From assembly GCA_021199135.1 (NCBI GenBank), contig JAJQIQ010000175.1:1-11462 (forward strand): a stretch of DNA of 11,462 nucleotides, in the 5' to 3' direction. Below, one piece after another: positions 4,133 through 11,342 of the stretch. The notes beneath the pieces were generated by a model. It ran no database searches. It worked only from the letters and a program-made list of their open reading frames with translations, and was not told the DNA's origin. Each line of letters begins with the position of its first letter. The first letter of the stretch is position 1. This stretch comes from Clostridiales bacterium (lineage in GTDB: Bacteria; Bacillota; Clostridia; Lachnospirales; Lachnospiraceae). Both the position numbers and the translations under genes were made by a program.

Positions 4133-6106
4133 ATGACCCAAGTTTCAGATGAAAAAATAAAAAAAACAGATGAGCTCGTGGAGAAATTAAATGCCGCATC
4201 CGCTGCCTACTACAACGGGCAGGATGAAATCATTTCAAACTTCGAGTGGGATGCGATGTATGACGAACTCTCTGCCCTCGAGGGCGAGACAGGATACATC
4301 CGCGCCGACAGCCCCACGCAGAATGCCGGGATAGAGGCGCAGGGAGGTCAGAAGGAGGCGCACGAGTACCCCGCGCTCTCGCTCGCAAAGACGAAGGACA
4401 TAGCGCAGCTCGTATCTTGGGCGGGGGAGCGGCCGGTGTGGCTCTCGTGGAAGCTCGACGGCCTCACTCTGGTGCTCACCTACGACGGCGGTAGCCTCAC
4501 AAAAATCCTCACGCGCGGCAACGGCCAGATCGGGACAAATATCACATTCCTAAAAAATGCGATTTCGGGTTTCCCGCTTAAAATTAAGGACAAGGGACAT
4601 TTCGTCGTCCGTGGCGAGGCGACAATCTCGTACACGGATTTTGCGCTGATAAACGACACGATAGAGGACGACGATGAGAAGTACGCAAACCCCCGCAACC
4701 TCGCGTCGGGGACGCTGAATTTGGAAGACCCGGAAAAAGTAAAGGAGCGCCATATTTGCTTTAACGCGTTCACGCTCGTGCACACAGATGGGGAGATAAT
4801 TTCGTGGGGAGAACGTATGTTCTATCTTAAAGAACTCGGTTTTACGGTCGTAGACCACGAGAAGACCGATGCATCCGGGCTGCCAGCCGTCGTCGAGAAG
4901 TGGACGAAAAAAGTTGAAAATGGGCAGATGGACATCCCGGTGGACGGGCTCGTCATATGCTACGACGACACGGAGTACGCGGCCTCGGGCACGGTGACCG
5001 GGCACCACATAAATCGCGCGGGGCTCGCGTTCAAGTGGAAGGACGAGGAGGCGCAGACGAGGCTAGACCACATCGAATGGTCTTGCGCGGTCTCGACGAT
5101 ATCTCCGGTGGCGGTCTTTGAGCCAGTGCAGCTCGAGGGGACGACCGTCTCGCGCGCCTCGCTCTGCAACTTGAGCGAGATAGAGCGGCTCGGCATTGGA
5201 AAAGAATGCACGCTTACGATAATAAAGGCGAATAAAATAATCCCGAAGTGCGTGCGCGTCTCCGATGCCACAGGCGAGGTCGAGATCCCGTCGGAGTGCC
5301 CGGTCTGCCATGCGCCGACCGAGGTGCGGGTGAGCCGAAACAGCGGCACGAAAACCCTCCACTGCACAAACCCCGACTGCACCGCGAAAAACGTCAAAAA
5401 ATTCACGCGCTTCGTGAGCAAGAGCGGGATGGACATAGACGGGCTCTCGATTCAGACGATGCTGCGCTTCATAAACGAGGGATACATCCACGAGTTTGCG
5501 GACATCTACCACCTGCGCGAGCATTTTCCTGAGATAGAAAAGCTCGACGGCTTCGGCGAGAAATCCGTCGCGAACATGGACGCCTCGATTGAAAAGAGCA
5601 GGGACGTCCACCCGGTCAATTTCATTTTCGCTCTCTGCATCCCGCTCATCGGCGTGGACGCGGCGAAAAAAATAGTAAATTCCGTCGGCTTTGACGGATT
5701 CTTGAAAAACATGAAAAATGGGACTGGCTTTGAGGACGTGGACGGCATAGGCGAGGAGAGGTCGAACTCTATCCTCGCCTGGCATGAAAACGATTACAAC
5801 AAAAAAAGCCTTGAAAATCTCCTGCGGGAGGTTACAATAAAAAATGTCGAGGCAAAAAAAGCAGGCGGACGATGTGAGGGACTGACGTTCGTGATAACTG
5901 GCGACGTGCACCATTACAAAAACCGCGACGAGTTCAAGGCCTACGTCGAGAGCGAGGGCGGCCACGTCGCGGGGAGCGTCTCGAAAAAGACCGCCTTTTT
6001 GGTGAATAACGACGCCGAGTCGGGCTCCTCGAAAAACCGCAGGGCGAAGGAGCTCGGCGTGGAGATAATCACGGAAGACGAATTCATCAATAGATTTTCA
6101 GATTGA
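4133..6106 (+). CDS. ligA: NAD-dependent DNA ligase, divergent clostridial clade
   Basis: Seals nicks in DNA using NAD+, in replication and repair. The domains are in standard order over 657 residues: Ia NMN-binding region (about 1-70), adenylation domain with nucleophile Lys107 in KLDG, RGE at 160-162, NPRN at 187-190, VDGLVI at 270-275 and KWK at 301-303. An OB fold (about 315-385, EPVQLEGTTVSRASL) follows, then a zinc finger with Cys389, 392, 411 and 416. Helix-hairpin-helix repeats (about 430-550) and a C-terminal BRCT domain (about 582-655, GLTFVITGDV) complete it. Several residues conserved in E. coli LigA differ here (see findings). From memory, related Lachnospiraceae have this form as their main LigA, so I treat it as functional. 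AAGGAA (4121-4126) precedes the ATG. metA follows after 22 bases, so rluF-ligA-metA may share a transcript. Confidence 0.95.
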   Translation: MTQVSDEKIKKTDELVEKLNAASAAYYNGQDEIISNFEWDAMYDELSALEGETGYIRADSPTQNAGIEAQGGQKEAHEYPALSLAKTKDIAQLVSWAGERPVWLSWKLDGLTLVLTYDGGSLTKILTRGNGQIGTNITFLKNAISGFPLKIKDKGHFVVRGEATISYTDFALINDTIEDDDEKYANPRNLASGTLNLEDPEKVKERHICFNAFTLVHTDGEIISWGERMFYLKELGFTVVDHEKTDASGLPAVVEKWTKKVENGQMDIPVDGLVICYDDTEYAASGTVTGHHINRAGLAFKWKDEEAQTRLDHIEWSCAVSTISPVAVFEPVQLEGTTVSRASLCNLSEIERLGIGKECTLTIIKANKIIPKCVRVSDATGEVEIPSECPVCHAPTEVRVSRNSGTKTLHCTNPDCTAKNVKKFTRFVSKSGMDIDGLSIQTMLRFINEGYIHEFADIYHLREHFPEIEKLDGFGEKSVANMDASIEKSRDVHPVNFIFALCIPLIGVDAAKKIVNSVGFDGFLKNMKNGTGFEDVDGIGEERSNSILAWHENDYNKKSLENLLREVTIKNVEAKKAGGRCEGLTFVITGDVHHYKNRDEFKAYVESEGGHVAGSVSKKTAFLVNNDAESGSSKNRRAKELGVEIITEDEFINRFSD

Positions 6107-6128
6107 TTTTTGGCACGGGAGGAAAGAG

Positions 6129-7061
6129 ATGCCGATAAGGACGCAGGACGACCTGCCCACAAAAGAAATATTGGAGCAGGAAAACATATTTGTGATGGGC
6201 GAGATGATGGCGAGCCACCAGGACATCCGCCCGATAAACATCGCGATCGTAAATCTCATGCCATTAAAGGAGGACACGGAGCTTCAGATTCTGCGGTCGC
6301 TGTCGAACACGCCGCTGCAGGTGGACGTGACTTTCGTCGCCTTAAGCTCCCACGAGTCCACGCACACGTCGCTGAGCCACCTGAACAAATTTTATCAGGC
6401 CTTTGACGACATAAAGGGCGAGTTTTTTGACGGACTGATAATAACGGGCGCGCCGGTCGAGCTCATGCCTTACGAGGAGGTGGATTACTGGCCGGAAATC
6501 TGCCGTATCATGGAGTGGTCGAAATACCACGTGACCTCGACGCTCCACCTCTGCTGGGCGGCGCAGGCCGCGATGTACTATCATTATGGGATTCCGAAAT
6601 ACGAGCTCCCTAAAAAGAAATTCGGGATTTATCCGCACCGCGTAAAAAACAGGAAGGTGCCGCTCGTGAGAGGCTTCGACGACATATTTTTCGCGCCGCA
6701 CTCGCGCCACACCGAGGTCAGGCGTGAGGACATATTAAAGCACGAGAACCTGACGATCCTCGCGGAGTCCGAGGAGGCGGGGGTCTTCCTCGTCATAAAT
6801 GACGACGGGAGCCAGGTCTTCGTGATGGGGCATCCCGAGTACGACCGCGTGACTTTGCACGAGGAATATATGCGCGACAAAGAAAAAGGCCTCCCAATTG
6901 AGAAACCGATAAATTATTACCCGGACGACGACGAGACGCAACGGCCGCTGCTCCAGTGGCGCTCGCACGGGAACATTTTATATGCAAATTGGCTGAACTA
7001 CTACGTCTACCAGGCCACGCCTTACGAGTTCATCAACACCGCCGCGATTTTGGGGAAATAA
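6129..7061 (+). CDS. metA: Homoserine O-acetyltransferase (MetA family)
   Basis: Acylates L-homoserine at its hydroxyl, the first committed step of methionine synthesis, in the cytoplasm. Length is 310 residues, typical of MetA. The catalytic residues are Cys142 (LHLCWAAQA), His235 and Glu237 (MGHPEYDR), identical in numbering to characterised family members. Position 111, in GAPVELMPYEEVDYW, is Glu. In Bacillus cereus MetA, Glu111 selects acetyl-CoA, whereas succinyl-CoA enzymes such as E. coli MetA have Gly. I therefore call this an acetyltransferase despite the common HTS family name. GGGAGG (6117-6122) precedes the ATG. I see no SAM riboswitch or T-box before it; it lies only 22 bases after ligA. 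If the two are cotranscribed, methionine-responsive control at this gene is absent. Confidence 0.95.
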   Translation: MPIRTQDDLPTKEILEQENIFVMGEMMASHQDIRPINIAIVNLMPLKEDTELQILRSLSNTPLQVDVTFVALSSHESTHTSLSHLNKFYQAFDDIKGEFFDGLIITGAPVELMPYEEVDYWPEICRIMEWSKYHVTSTLHLCWAAQAAMYYHYGIPKYELPKKKFGIYPHRVKNRKVPLVRGFDDIFFAPHSRHTEVRREDILKHENLTILAESEEAGVFLVINDDGSQVFVMGHPEYDRVTLHEEYMRDKEKGLPIEKPINYYPDDDETQRPLLQWRSHGNILYANWLNYYVYQATPYEFINTAAILGK

Positions 7062-7073
7062 GGGCGTTTTTGT

Positions 7074-7102
7074 TTGACTTTTCGATGCACAAAACATATA
7101 AT
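7074..7102 (+). promoter_or_regulatory. Near-perfect sigma-A promoter for malQ
   Basis: TTGACT (7074-7079), exactly 17 bases, then a perfect TATAAT (7097-7102). The start would be near 7109, about 28 bases before the malQ ATG. It is the best promoter match in the window. No catabolite-repression (cre) site was evident around it. Confidence 0.85.
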
Positions 7103-7121
7103 AGATGATACAGTATTATTT

Positions 7122-7127
7122 AGGAGG
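7122..7127 (+). promoter_or_regulatory. Ribosome binding site fixing the malQ start
   Basis: AGGAGG ends nine bases before ATG 7137. The open frame extends back to 7074, but that start would lie within the -35 box and upstream of the predicted transcript start. Confidence 0.88.
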
Positions 7128-7136
7128 ATCCTTATC

Positions 7137-8750
7137 ATGAGAACAAGCGGCGTGCTGATGCCAATATCCTCGCTGCCATCCCCGTACGGCATAGGGACGA
7201 TGGGGAAGGATGCGAAGAAATTCGTCGATTTCCTCGTCAAGGGGGGACAGACCTACTGGCAGATTCTGCCGATCTGCCCGACGAGCTACGGGGATTCCCC
7301 CTATCAGTCATTCTCGAGCTTTGCCGGGAACCCATATTTCATCGACCTCGAGCACCTGTGCAAGGAAAAGCTCCTGACGAAGGCCGAGTGCGAGTCGTGC
7401 GACTGGGGGAAGAACGCGCAGTATGTCGATTACGGGACGCTCTACAAGAGCCGCTACGCCATCCTGCGCAAGGCCTACGCCCGGTTCAAGAAGAGCGTGC
7501 CTGACGGCTTCTACAAGTTCTGCAAGAAGCAGAAGAGCTGGCTCGACGAGTACGCGCTGTTCATGGCGATAAAGGACGCAAACGGCGGCGCGGCCTGGTC
7601 TGAGTGGGACGAGAAGCTGCGACGCAGAGATCCGCACGCGCTCAAGAAAGCAAGGCTTGACCATGCGGCGGACATCGAATTCTACAAGATGCTGCAGTAC
7701 CTGTTTTTCAAGCAGTGGAAGCAGCTCAAGAAATATGCAAACGACAACGGGATCCGGATAATCGGCGACGTGCCGATCTATGTGGCGGCCGACTCGGCCG
7801 ACGTCTGGGCGAACCCGAGCCAGTTCTACCTCGACGAGGACCTGCGCCCGATCGAGGTAGCGGGATGCCCGCCGGACGCGTTCACGGCAGATGGCCAGCT
7901 GTGGGGGAATCCGCTCTTCCGCTGGGATGTCATGAAGGAGGACGGCTACGCGTGGTGGACGAAGAGGGTGAAGGCGATGGCCTCATTGTACGACATCATC
8001 CGCATCGACCACTTCCGCGGCTTCGACTCGTACTACGCGATACCGGCCGGGGAGGAGACCGCGAAAAACGGCACATGGAAGGAAGGCCCGGGCATGGATC
8101 TCTTCGACACCCTCGAGGAAAAGCTCGGGAAGCTGCCGATCATAGTCGAGGATCTCGGCTTCCTCACGCCTTCGGTCATAAAGCTCGTGCAGGATTCCGG
8201 CTTCCCGGGGATGAAGGTCATCCAGTTCGCGTTTGACAGCCGTGAGGGCAGCGACTACCTCCCGCACACCTACGACAGGAACTGCGTCGTCTACACCGGC
8301 ACGCATGACAACGACTCCGTCATGGGCTGGATGGAGACCGCGCCGAAGAAATCGGTCAAGTTCGCGCGGGAATATCTTAACCTCACCGAGGAGGAGGGCT
8401 ACAACTGGGGCATGATGCGCGGCGCATGGTCGTCCGTCGCCGACATGGCGATCGTCCCGATGCAGGATATCATCGGCCTCGGCTCTGAGTCGCGGATAAA
8501 CATCCCATCCACCCTCGGCAACAACTGGACGTGGCGGGCGCTGCCGGACGAGATAAACGGCGTGCTGTCAAAGCGCCTGTTTATGTACACGCAGATGTAT
8601 GGCCGAGTGAACGAAAAGTACAAGAAGGAACTCGCGAAGAAGGCCAAGAAAAAGGCGAAGAAGCAGGCCGAAAAGAAGGCGGCAGAGAAGGCGGCAGAGA
8701 AAAAGGCCGCCGCAAAAAACCCTGCCGCAAAGACAACAGGCAAGAAGTGA
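7137..8750 (+). CDS. malQ: 4-alpha-glucanotransferase (amylomaltase, GH77) with a Lys/Ala-rich C-terminal tail
   Basis: Transfers maltosyl or longer glucan units between alpha-1,4-glucans in maltodextrin and glycogen metabolism, in the cytoplasm. The protein is 537 residues. The catalytic nucleophile is Asp291 in RIDHFRGF, the acid/base Glu338 in IIVEDLG, and the transition-state Asp391 in YTGTHDND. The N-terminus LMPISSLPSPYGIGTMG is typical of GH77. The normal catalytic body ends near TQMYGRVN (about residue 492). A 45-residue tail almost entirely of Lys, Ala and Glu follows, which standard MalQ lacks. Lysine is coded mostly by AAG, unlike the mixed use in neighbouring genes, which together with the excellent promoter suggests high expression. 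No other glycogen or maltose genes are visible. The membrane-protein gene follows 18 bases later. Confidence 0.95.
   Translation: MRTSGVLMPISSLPSPYGIGTMGKDAKKFVDFLVKGGQTYWQILPICPTSYGDSPYQSFSSFAGNPYFIDLEHLCKEKLLTKAECESCDWGKNAQYVDYGTLYKSRYAILRKAYARFKKSVPDGFYKFCKKQKSWLDEYALFMAIKDANGGAAWSEWDEKLRRRDPHALKKARLDHAADIEFYKMLQYLFFKQWKQLKKYANDNGIRIIGDVPIYVAADSADVWANPSQFYLDEDLRPIEVAGCPPDAFTADGQLWGNPLFRWDVMKEDGYAWWTKRVKAMASLYDIIRIDHFRGFDSYYAIPAGEETAKNGTWKEGPGMDLFDTLEEKLGKLPIIVEDLGFLTPSVIKLVQDSGFPGMKVIQFAFDSREGSDYLPHTYDRNCVVYTGTHDNDSVMGWMETAPKKSVKFAREYLNLTEEEGYNWGMMRGAWSSVADMAIVPMQDIIGLGSESRINIPSTLGNNWTWRALPDEINGVLSKRLFMYTQMYGRVNEKYKKELAKKAKKKAKKQAEKKAAEKAAEKKAAAKNPAAKTTGKK
8676..8699 (+). repeat. 12-base tandem duplication in the malQ tail
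   Basis: AAGGCGGCAGAG occurs twice head to tail (8676-8687 and 8688-8699), encoding two copies of Lys-Ala-Ala-Glu. It suggests that the tail grew by slippage in a low-complexity tract. Confidence 0.85.
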
Positions 8751-8768
8751 TGCAGAGAGGAAAACAGC

Positions 8769-9446
8769 GTGACTGCGGACGAAGTTAAATCAGGATTTAA
8801 GATTTATATAAGAGGCCTGTGGGACAAGCCGCACTTCATAAAGCGGATGATATTCTGTTTTCTGGCGGTCTGCGTGATGGGGTTCTGCGTATCGTGGCAG
8901 AATCTCACCAATTTGGGCACGGATCCTTATTCCGCCACGAATTTCGGCGTCTCCGCAAAGCTAGGGATGTCGTTCGGCAACTGGCAGGCGATTTTAAACA
9001 TCGTCCTCTTTGTAATCGTCTTCATAAAGGAGAAGAAAAACATAGGCTTCGGGACGCTGTTCAACATGTTTCTGGTCGGCTATGCCTGCGACATCACGAC
9101 CTGGGCCAGGCAGAGGCTTCTGCCGGATCTTCCCTCCGGGGGAGACATGAACATCGCGCTCCGGCTGCTGATCGCGGTCGTGTCGCTGGCAATCTTCGTG
9201 TTCGCCGCGGCGGTGTACATGTCGGTGGATTTGGGGACGGCCCCGTACGACGCGCTCTCGTTCGTCATCGCAAACAGCCAGCACAAGCTCTCGTTTCGCG
9301 TGGTGCGCATCATCTGGGACTGCGCGTTTACGGTCGTGGGCTTTCTGGTCGGCGGGCAGGCGGGCATCATCACGATACTGATGGCGTTTACGATAGGCCC
9401 CGTGACGGCGTGGGTCAGCAAAAAGATAATTAGGTTCATCCAGTGA
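8769..9446 (+). CDS. YczE/YyaS/YitT-family integral membrane protein
   Basis: A 225-residue polytopic inner-membrane protein of unknown transport or regulatory function. Hydrophobic segments lie near residues 26-44, 72-88, 94-110, 131-151, 178-195 and 198-216. The family hallmark LGTDPYS appears at 49-55 and again as LGTAPYD at 155-161, each after a hydrophobic helix and before another, so the protein is an internal duplication with units about 106 residues apart. The start is a GTG preceded by GAGAGGA (8755-8761) with seven bases of spacing; the next in-frame ATG (residue 27) would cut into the first membrane segment. It begins 18 bases after malQ and is probably cotranscribed with it. Family membership is fairly secure; no substrate can be named. 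Confidence 0.85.
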   Translation: MTADEVKSGFKIYIRGLWDKPHFIKRMIFCFLAVCVMGFCVSWQNLTNLGTDPYSATNFGVSAKLGMSFGNWQAILNIVLFVIVFIKEKKNIGFGTLFNMFLVGYACDITTWARQRLLPDLPSGGDMNIALRLLIAVVSLAIFVFAAAVYMSVDLGTAPYDALSFVIANSQHKLSFRVVRIIWDCAFTVVGFLVGGQAGIITILMAFTIGPVTAWVSKKIIRFIQ

Positions 9447-9481
9447 GAAATTTGCATTGAAAAATCAAGGGGCTTGAGACC

Positions 9482-10324
9482 GTGGCAGAAAAAAATATCA
9501 TCGAAAAGCTAAATAGCTGCGTATCGAGCGTGAGGCGTGTCACGGATTTCGTCCCGCGCGTCGCCCTGACTTTGGGCTCAGGCCTCGGCGACTATGCGAA
9601 AAACATGCGCGTCGCCGCAGAGATAGATTACAAGGACATCGACGGCTTCCCGGTCTCGACTGTCGCGGGTCACGCCGGGAAATTGATTTTCGGCCACATC
9701 GGCGACGTGCCGCTCGTCTGCATGCAGGGGCGGGTCCACTACTACGAGGGCTATCCTATGACGGATGTCGTGCTTCCGGTGCGGCTGATGAAAATGCTCG
9801 GCGCGACGTCGCTCGTGCTTACGAACGCGGCCGGCGGCCTCGGGGATGGGATGGCGGCGGGAGATCTGATGCTCATCACCGGGCAGATTTCAAGCTTCGT
9901 GCCGTCTCCGCTGATAGGGCCGAATATTGACGAGCTCGGTCCGCGGTTCCCTGACATGAGCGAGATCTACGACAGGGAGCTTATCGCGCTGGCAAAAAAA
10001 TGCGCGGCGGAGCTTGGGATAGATTTAAAGGATGGCACCTACCTCCAGTTCACGGGGCCTGCCTACGAGACCCCGCAGGAGGTCAGGATGGCGAAAATCC
10101 TCGGCGCGGACGCGGTCGGGATGAGCACGGCCTGCGAGGCGGTCGCGGCGAACCACATGGGCATGAGGATAGTAGGGATCTCATGCATCTCAAACCTCGC
10201 CTGCGGCCTCTCAGAAAAGCCGCTCTCGCACGAGGAGGTGCAGGCGGCGGCGGATGAGGCGGCCCCGAGATTTGCCGCACTGGTCACGAAGCTGATAGAG
10301 GGGATGGGAGAATTATGCAGATAA
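9482..10324 (+). CDS. punA: Purine nucleoside phosphorylase, trimeric class
   Basis: Splits purine nucleosides with phosphate into base and (deoxy)ribose 1-phosphate, for purine salvage, in the cytoplasm. It has 280 residues, normal for the trimeric PNP-I class (human PNP/PunA type, guanosine and inosine preferring). Phosphate-site residues are Ser33 (LGSGLG), His64 (AGHAG), and Arg84 and His86 (QGRVHYYEG). LTNAAGG is at 113-119. The base-site residues are Glu196 (TGPAYETPQE), Met214 (VGMSTACE) and Asn238 (CISNLACG). The start is GTG with AAGGGG (9467-9472) nine bases before it. The gap from the preceding membrane-protein gene is 35 bases with no clear terminator. The stop overlaps the next gene by 10 bases. 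Confidence 0.95.
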   Translation: MAEKNIIEKLNSCVSSVRRVTDFVPRVALTLGSGLGDYAKNMRVAAEIDYKDIDGFPVSTVAGHAGKLIFGHIGDVPLVCMQGRVHYYEGYPMTDVVLPVRLMKMLGATSLVLTNAAGGLGDGMAAGDLMLITGQISSFVPSPLIGPNIDELGPRFPDMSEIYDRELIALAKKCAAELGIDLKDGTYLQFTGPAYETPQEVRMAKILGADAVGMSTACEAVAANHMGMRIVGISCISNLACGLSEKPLSHEEVQAAADEAAPRFAALVTKLIEGMGELCR

Positions 10325-11073
10325 TTTTCATCCACCACAGCTGTTTTTTGGTCGAGGTGGACGAGTGCGTTTTGATTTTTGATTATTTCGGCGGTGACCG
10401 CGTGAACGGCTTTTCCTTCAGCGGGAAAATCCCAGACTATGCCGAGGATACGCCGATATACGTTTTTTCGAGCCACAGCCACCAGGACCACTTCGACATG
10501 GACGTGCTGCGCTGGGCGGATAAATATGAGAACATAAAATATATTTTATCGAACGACATCCGCATAAGCCCGAATTTCCTTGAGAAGCACGGGATCAATC
10601 CGGCGGTGCGGGAGCGGGTTCTGTTTGTCGGCAAGGACAAAAAATACGAGCTCGACGGGATGGACATCCGCACACTCACCTCGACCGACAGGGGTGTCGC
10701 GTTTTACGTGACATTCCGCGGCGTGAGCCTCTTCCACGCGGGAGATTTAAACGATTGGCGGATGGAGGGCGCGGGCGATTTGATAAATGGAAAAATGAAG
10801 CGAAACTATCGGCATGAGATAAAAAAGCTTGCCGGGCTTCCGATAAACGTCGCGTTCGTCCCGGCAGACCCGAGGCTCGGCGAGTACCAGTTCGAGGGGC
10901 TTGACTTTTTCCTCAAGAACACCGACGCGGAATATGTCTTCCCGATGCACATGTGGCAGGATTATTCGGGGTTAAAAGACTATAAAAAGCGAATCACGAA
11001 CCGCCAGATGGCGGAGCGCGTAATCGAGACAGAGAGGGAAAACCAAGTGTTTACATTCGGAGAGGAAACGTAA
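10315..11073 (+). CDS. MBL-fold metal-dependent hydrolase (UlaG-like)
   Basis: A 252-residue metallo-beta-lactamase-fold protein, predicted to hydrolyse an ester or phosphoester with one or two metal ions. The N-terminal strand with IHHSCFLVE resembles the GHSxFL start of UlaG-like enzymes. The metal motif HSHQDH at residues 54-59 supplies His54, His56, Asp58 and His59. Further ligands are likely Asp144 (HAGDLNDW) and His212 (FPMHMW). The ATG lies inside the last codons of punA, with GGGAG (10306-10310) just before it, so translation is probably coupled. The pairing hints at a role near nucleoside or sugar-phosphate metabolism, but the substrate is unknown. No strong terminator follows; an imperfect palindrome lies at 11091-11119. 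Confidence 0.88.
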   Translation: MQIIFIHHSCFLVEVDECVLIFDYFGGDRVNGFSFSGKIPDYAEDTPIYVFSSHSHQDHFDMDVLRWADKYENIKYILSNDIRISPNFLEKHGINPAVRERVLFVGKDKKYELDGMDIRTLTSTDRGVAFYVTFRGVSLFHAGDLNDWRMEGAGDLINGKMKRNYRHEIKKLAGLPINVAFVPADPRLGEYQFEGLDFFLKNTDAEYVFPMHMWQDYSGLKDYKKRITNRQMAERVIETERENQVFTFGEET

Positions 11074-11198
11074 ACGTTAAATAAGGATTTAATTGTCATA
11101 TGCCCGCGGGACATCAATTAACTGTAAATTATTGCGAAGCAGTAAAATATTTTAAATTTGGAAATTAATAATTTAAATATATATCATGGAGGTGCAAT

Positions 11199-11342
11199 AT
11201 GCAATTTTTATTATGTGTGATCCAGTATGTGCTTGAGATGGCGGTGCTCATCGCAATCGGAGTCCTCGGTGCGTTCATCGGCATCAAGCTGCGCAAGAAA
11301 AAGGATGCAAGCGCGGCGGCGAAGGGAGAGCAGGAAAAATGA
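11199..11342 (+). CDS. 47-residue single-pass membrane protein overlapping alaS
   Basis: A small gene of unknown function. Its frame runs from ATG 11199 to TGA 11340-11342, with an excellent GGAGG (11188-11192) six bases upstream. The product has one hydrophobic helix (about residues 7-29, ending VLGAFIGIK), then a basic stretch KLRKKK and a polar tail [11 protein letters not shown]. By the positive-inside rule the tail faces the cytoplasm. It uses the GC-ending codons of its neighbours, unlike the AT-rich 125 bases before it. Its TGA overlaps the alaS ATG (ATGA), so alaS translation may depend on ribosomes finishing here. I could not find a strong promoter in the gap; TTAACT-19-TAAAAT (11118-11148) is a weak candidate. 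I do not recognise a family. Confidence 0.7.
   Translation: MQFLLCVIQYVLEMAVLIAIGVLGAFIGIKLRKKKDASAAAKGEQEK

Noticed and set aside
3180..4310. Shared peptide GETGYIR in the SH3b domain and in LigA
   Set aside because: The match is seven residues with different codons beyond a short shared stretch, and each copy fits its own family's alignment, so it is coincidence.
5063..5965. 300-residue minus-strand frame opposite ligA
   Set aside because: It is antisense to strongly conserved ligA domains and has no recognisable motif; long antisense frames are expected in GC-biased coding DNA.
7037..7070. CGCC/GGCG with TTTTTG after metA as a terminator
   Set aside because: The stem is about 4 bp with a loop of about 20 bases and would be unstable.
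8819..9433. 204-residue plus-strand frame within the YczE-like gene
   Set aside because: It overlaps almost entirely with a frame that has the family motifs and proper membrane segments; its translation is Arg/His-rich and has no domain features.
11074..11198. T-box riboswitch for alaS
   Set aside because: The gap is 125 bases, lacks the conserved T-box sequence and any terminator/antiterminator pair, and is followed by the small gene rather than alaS itself.
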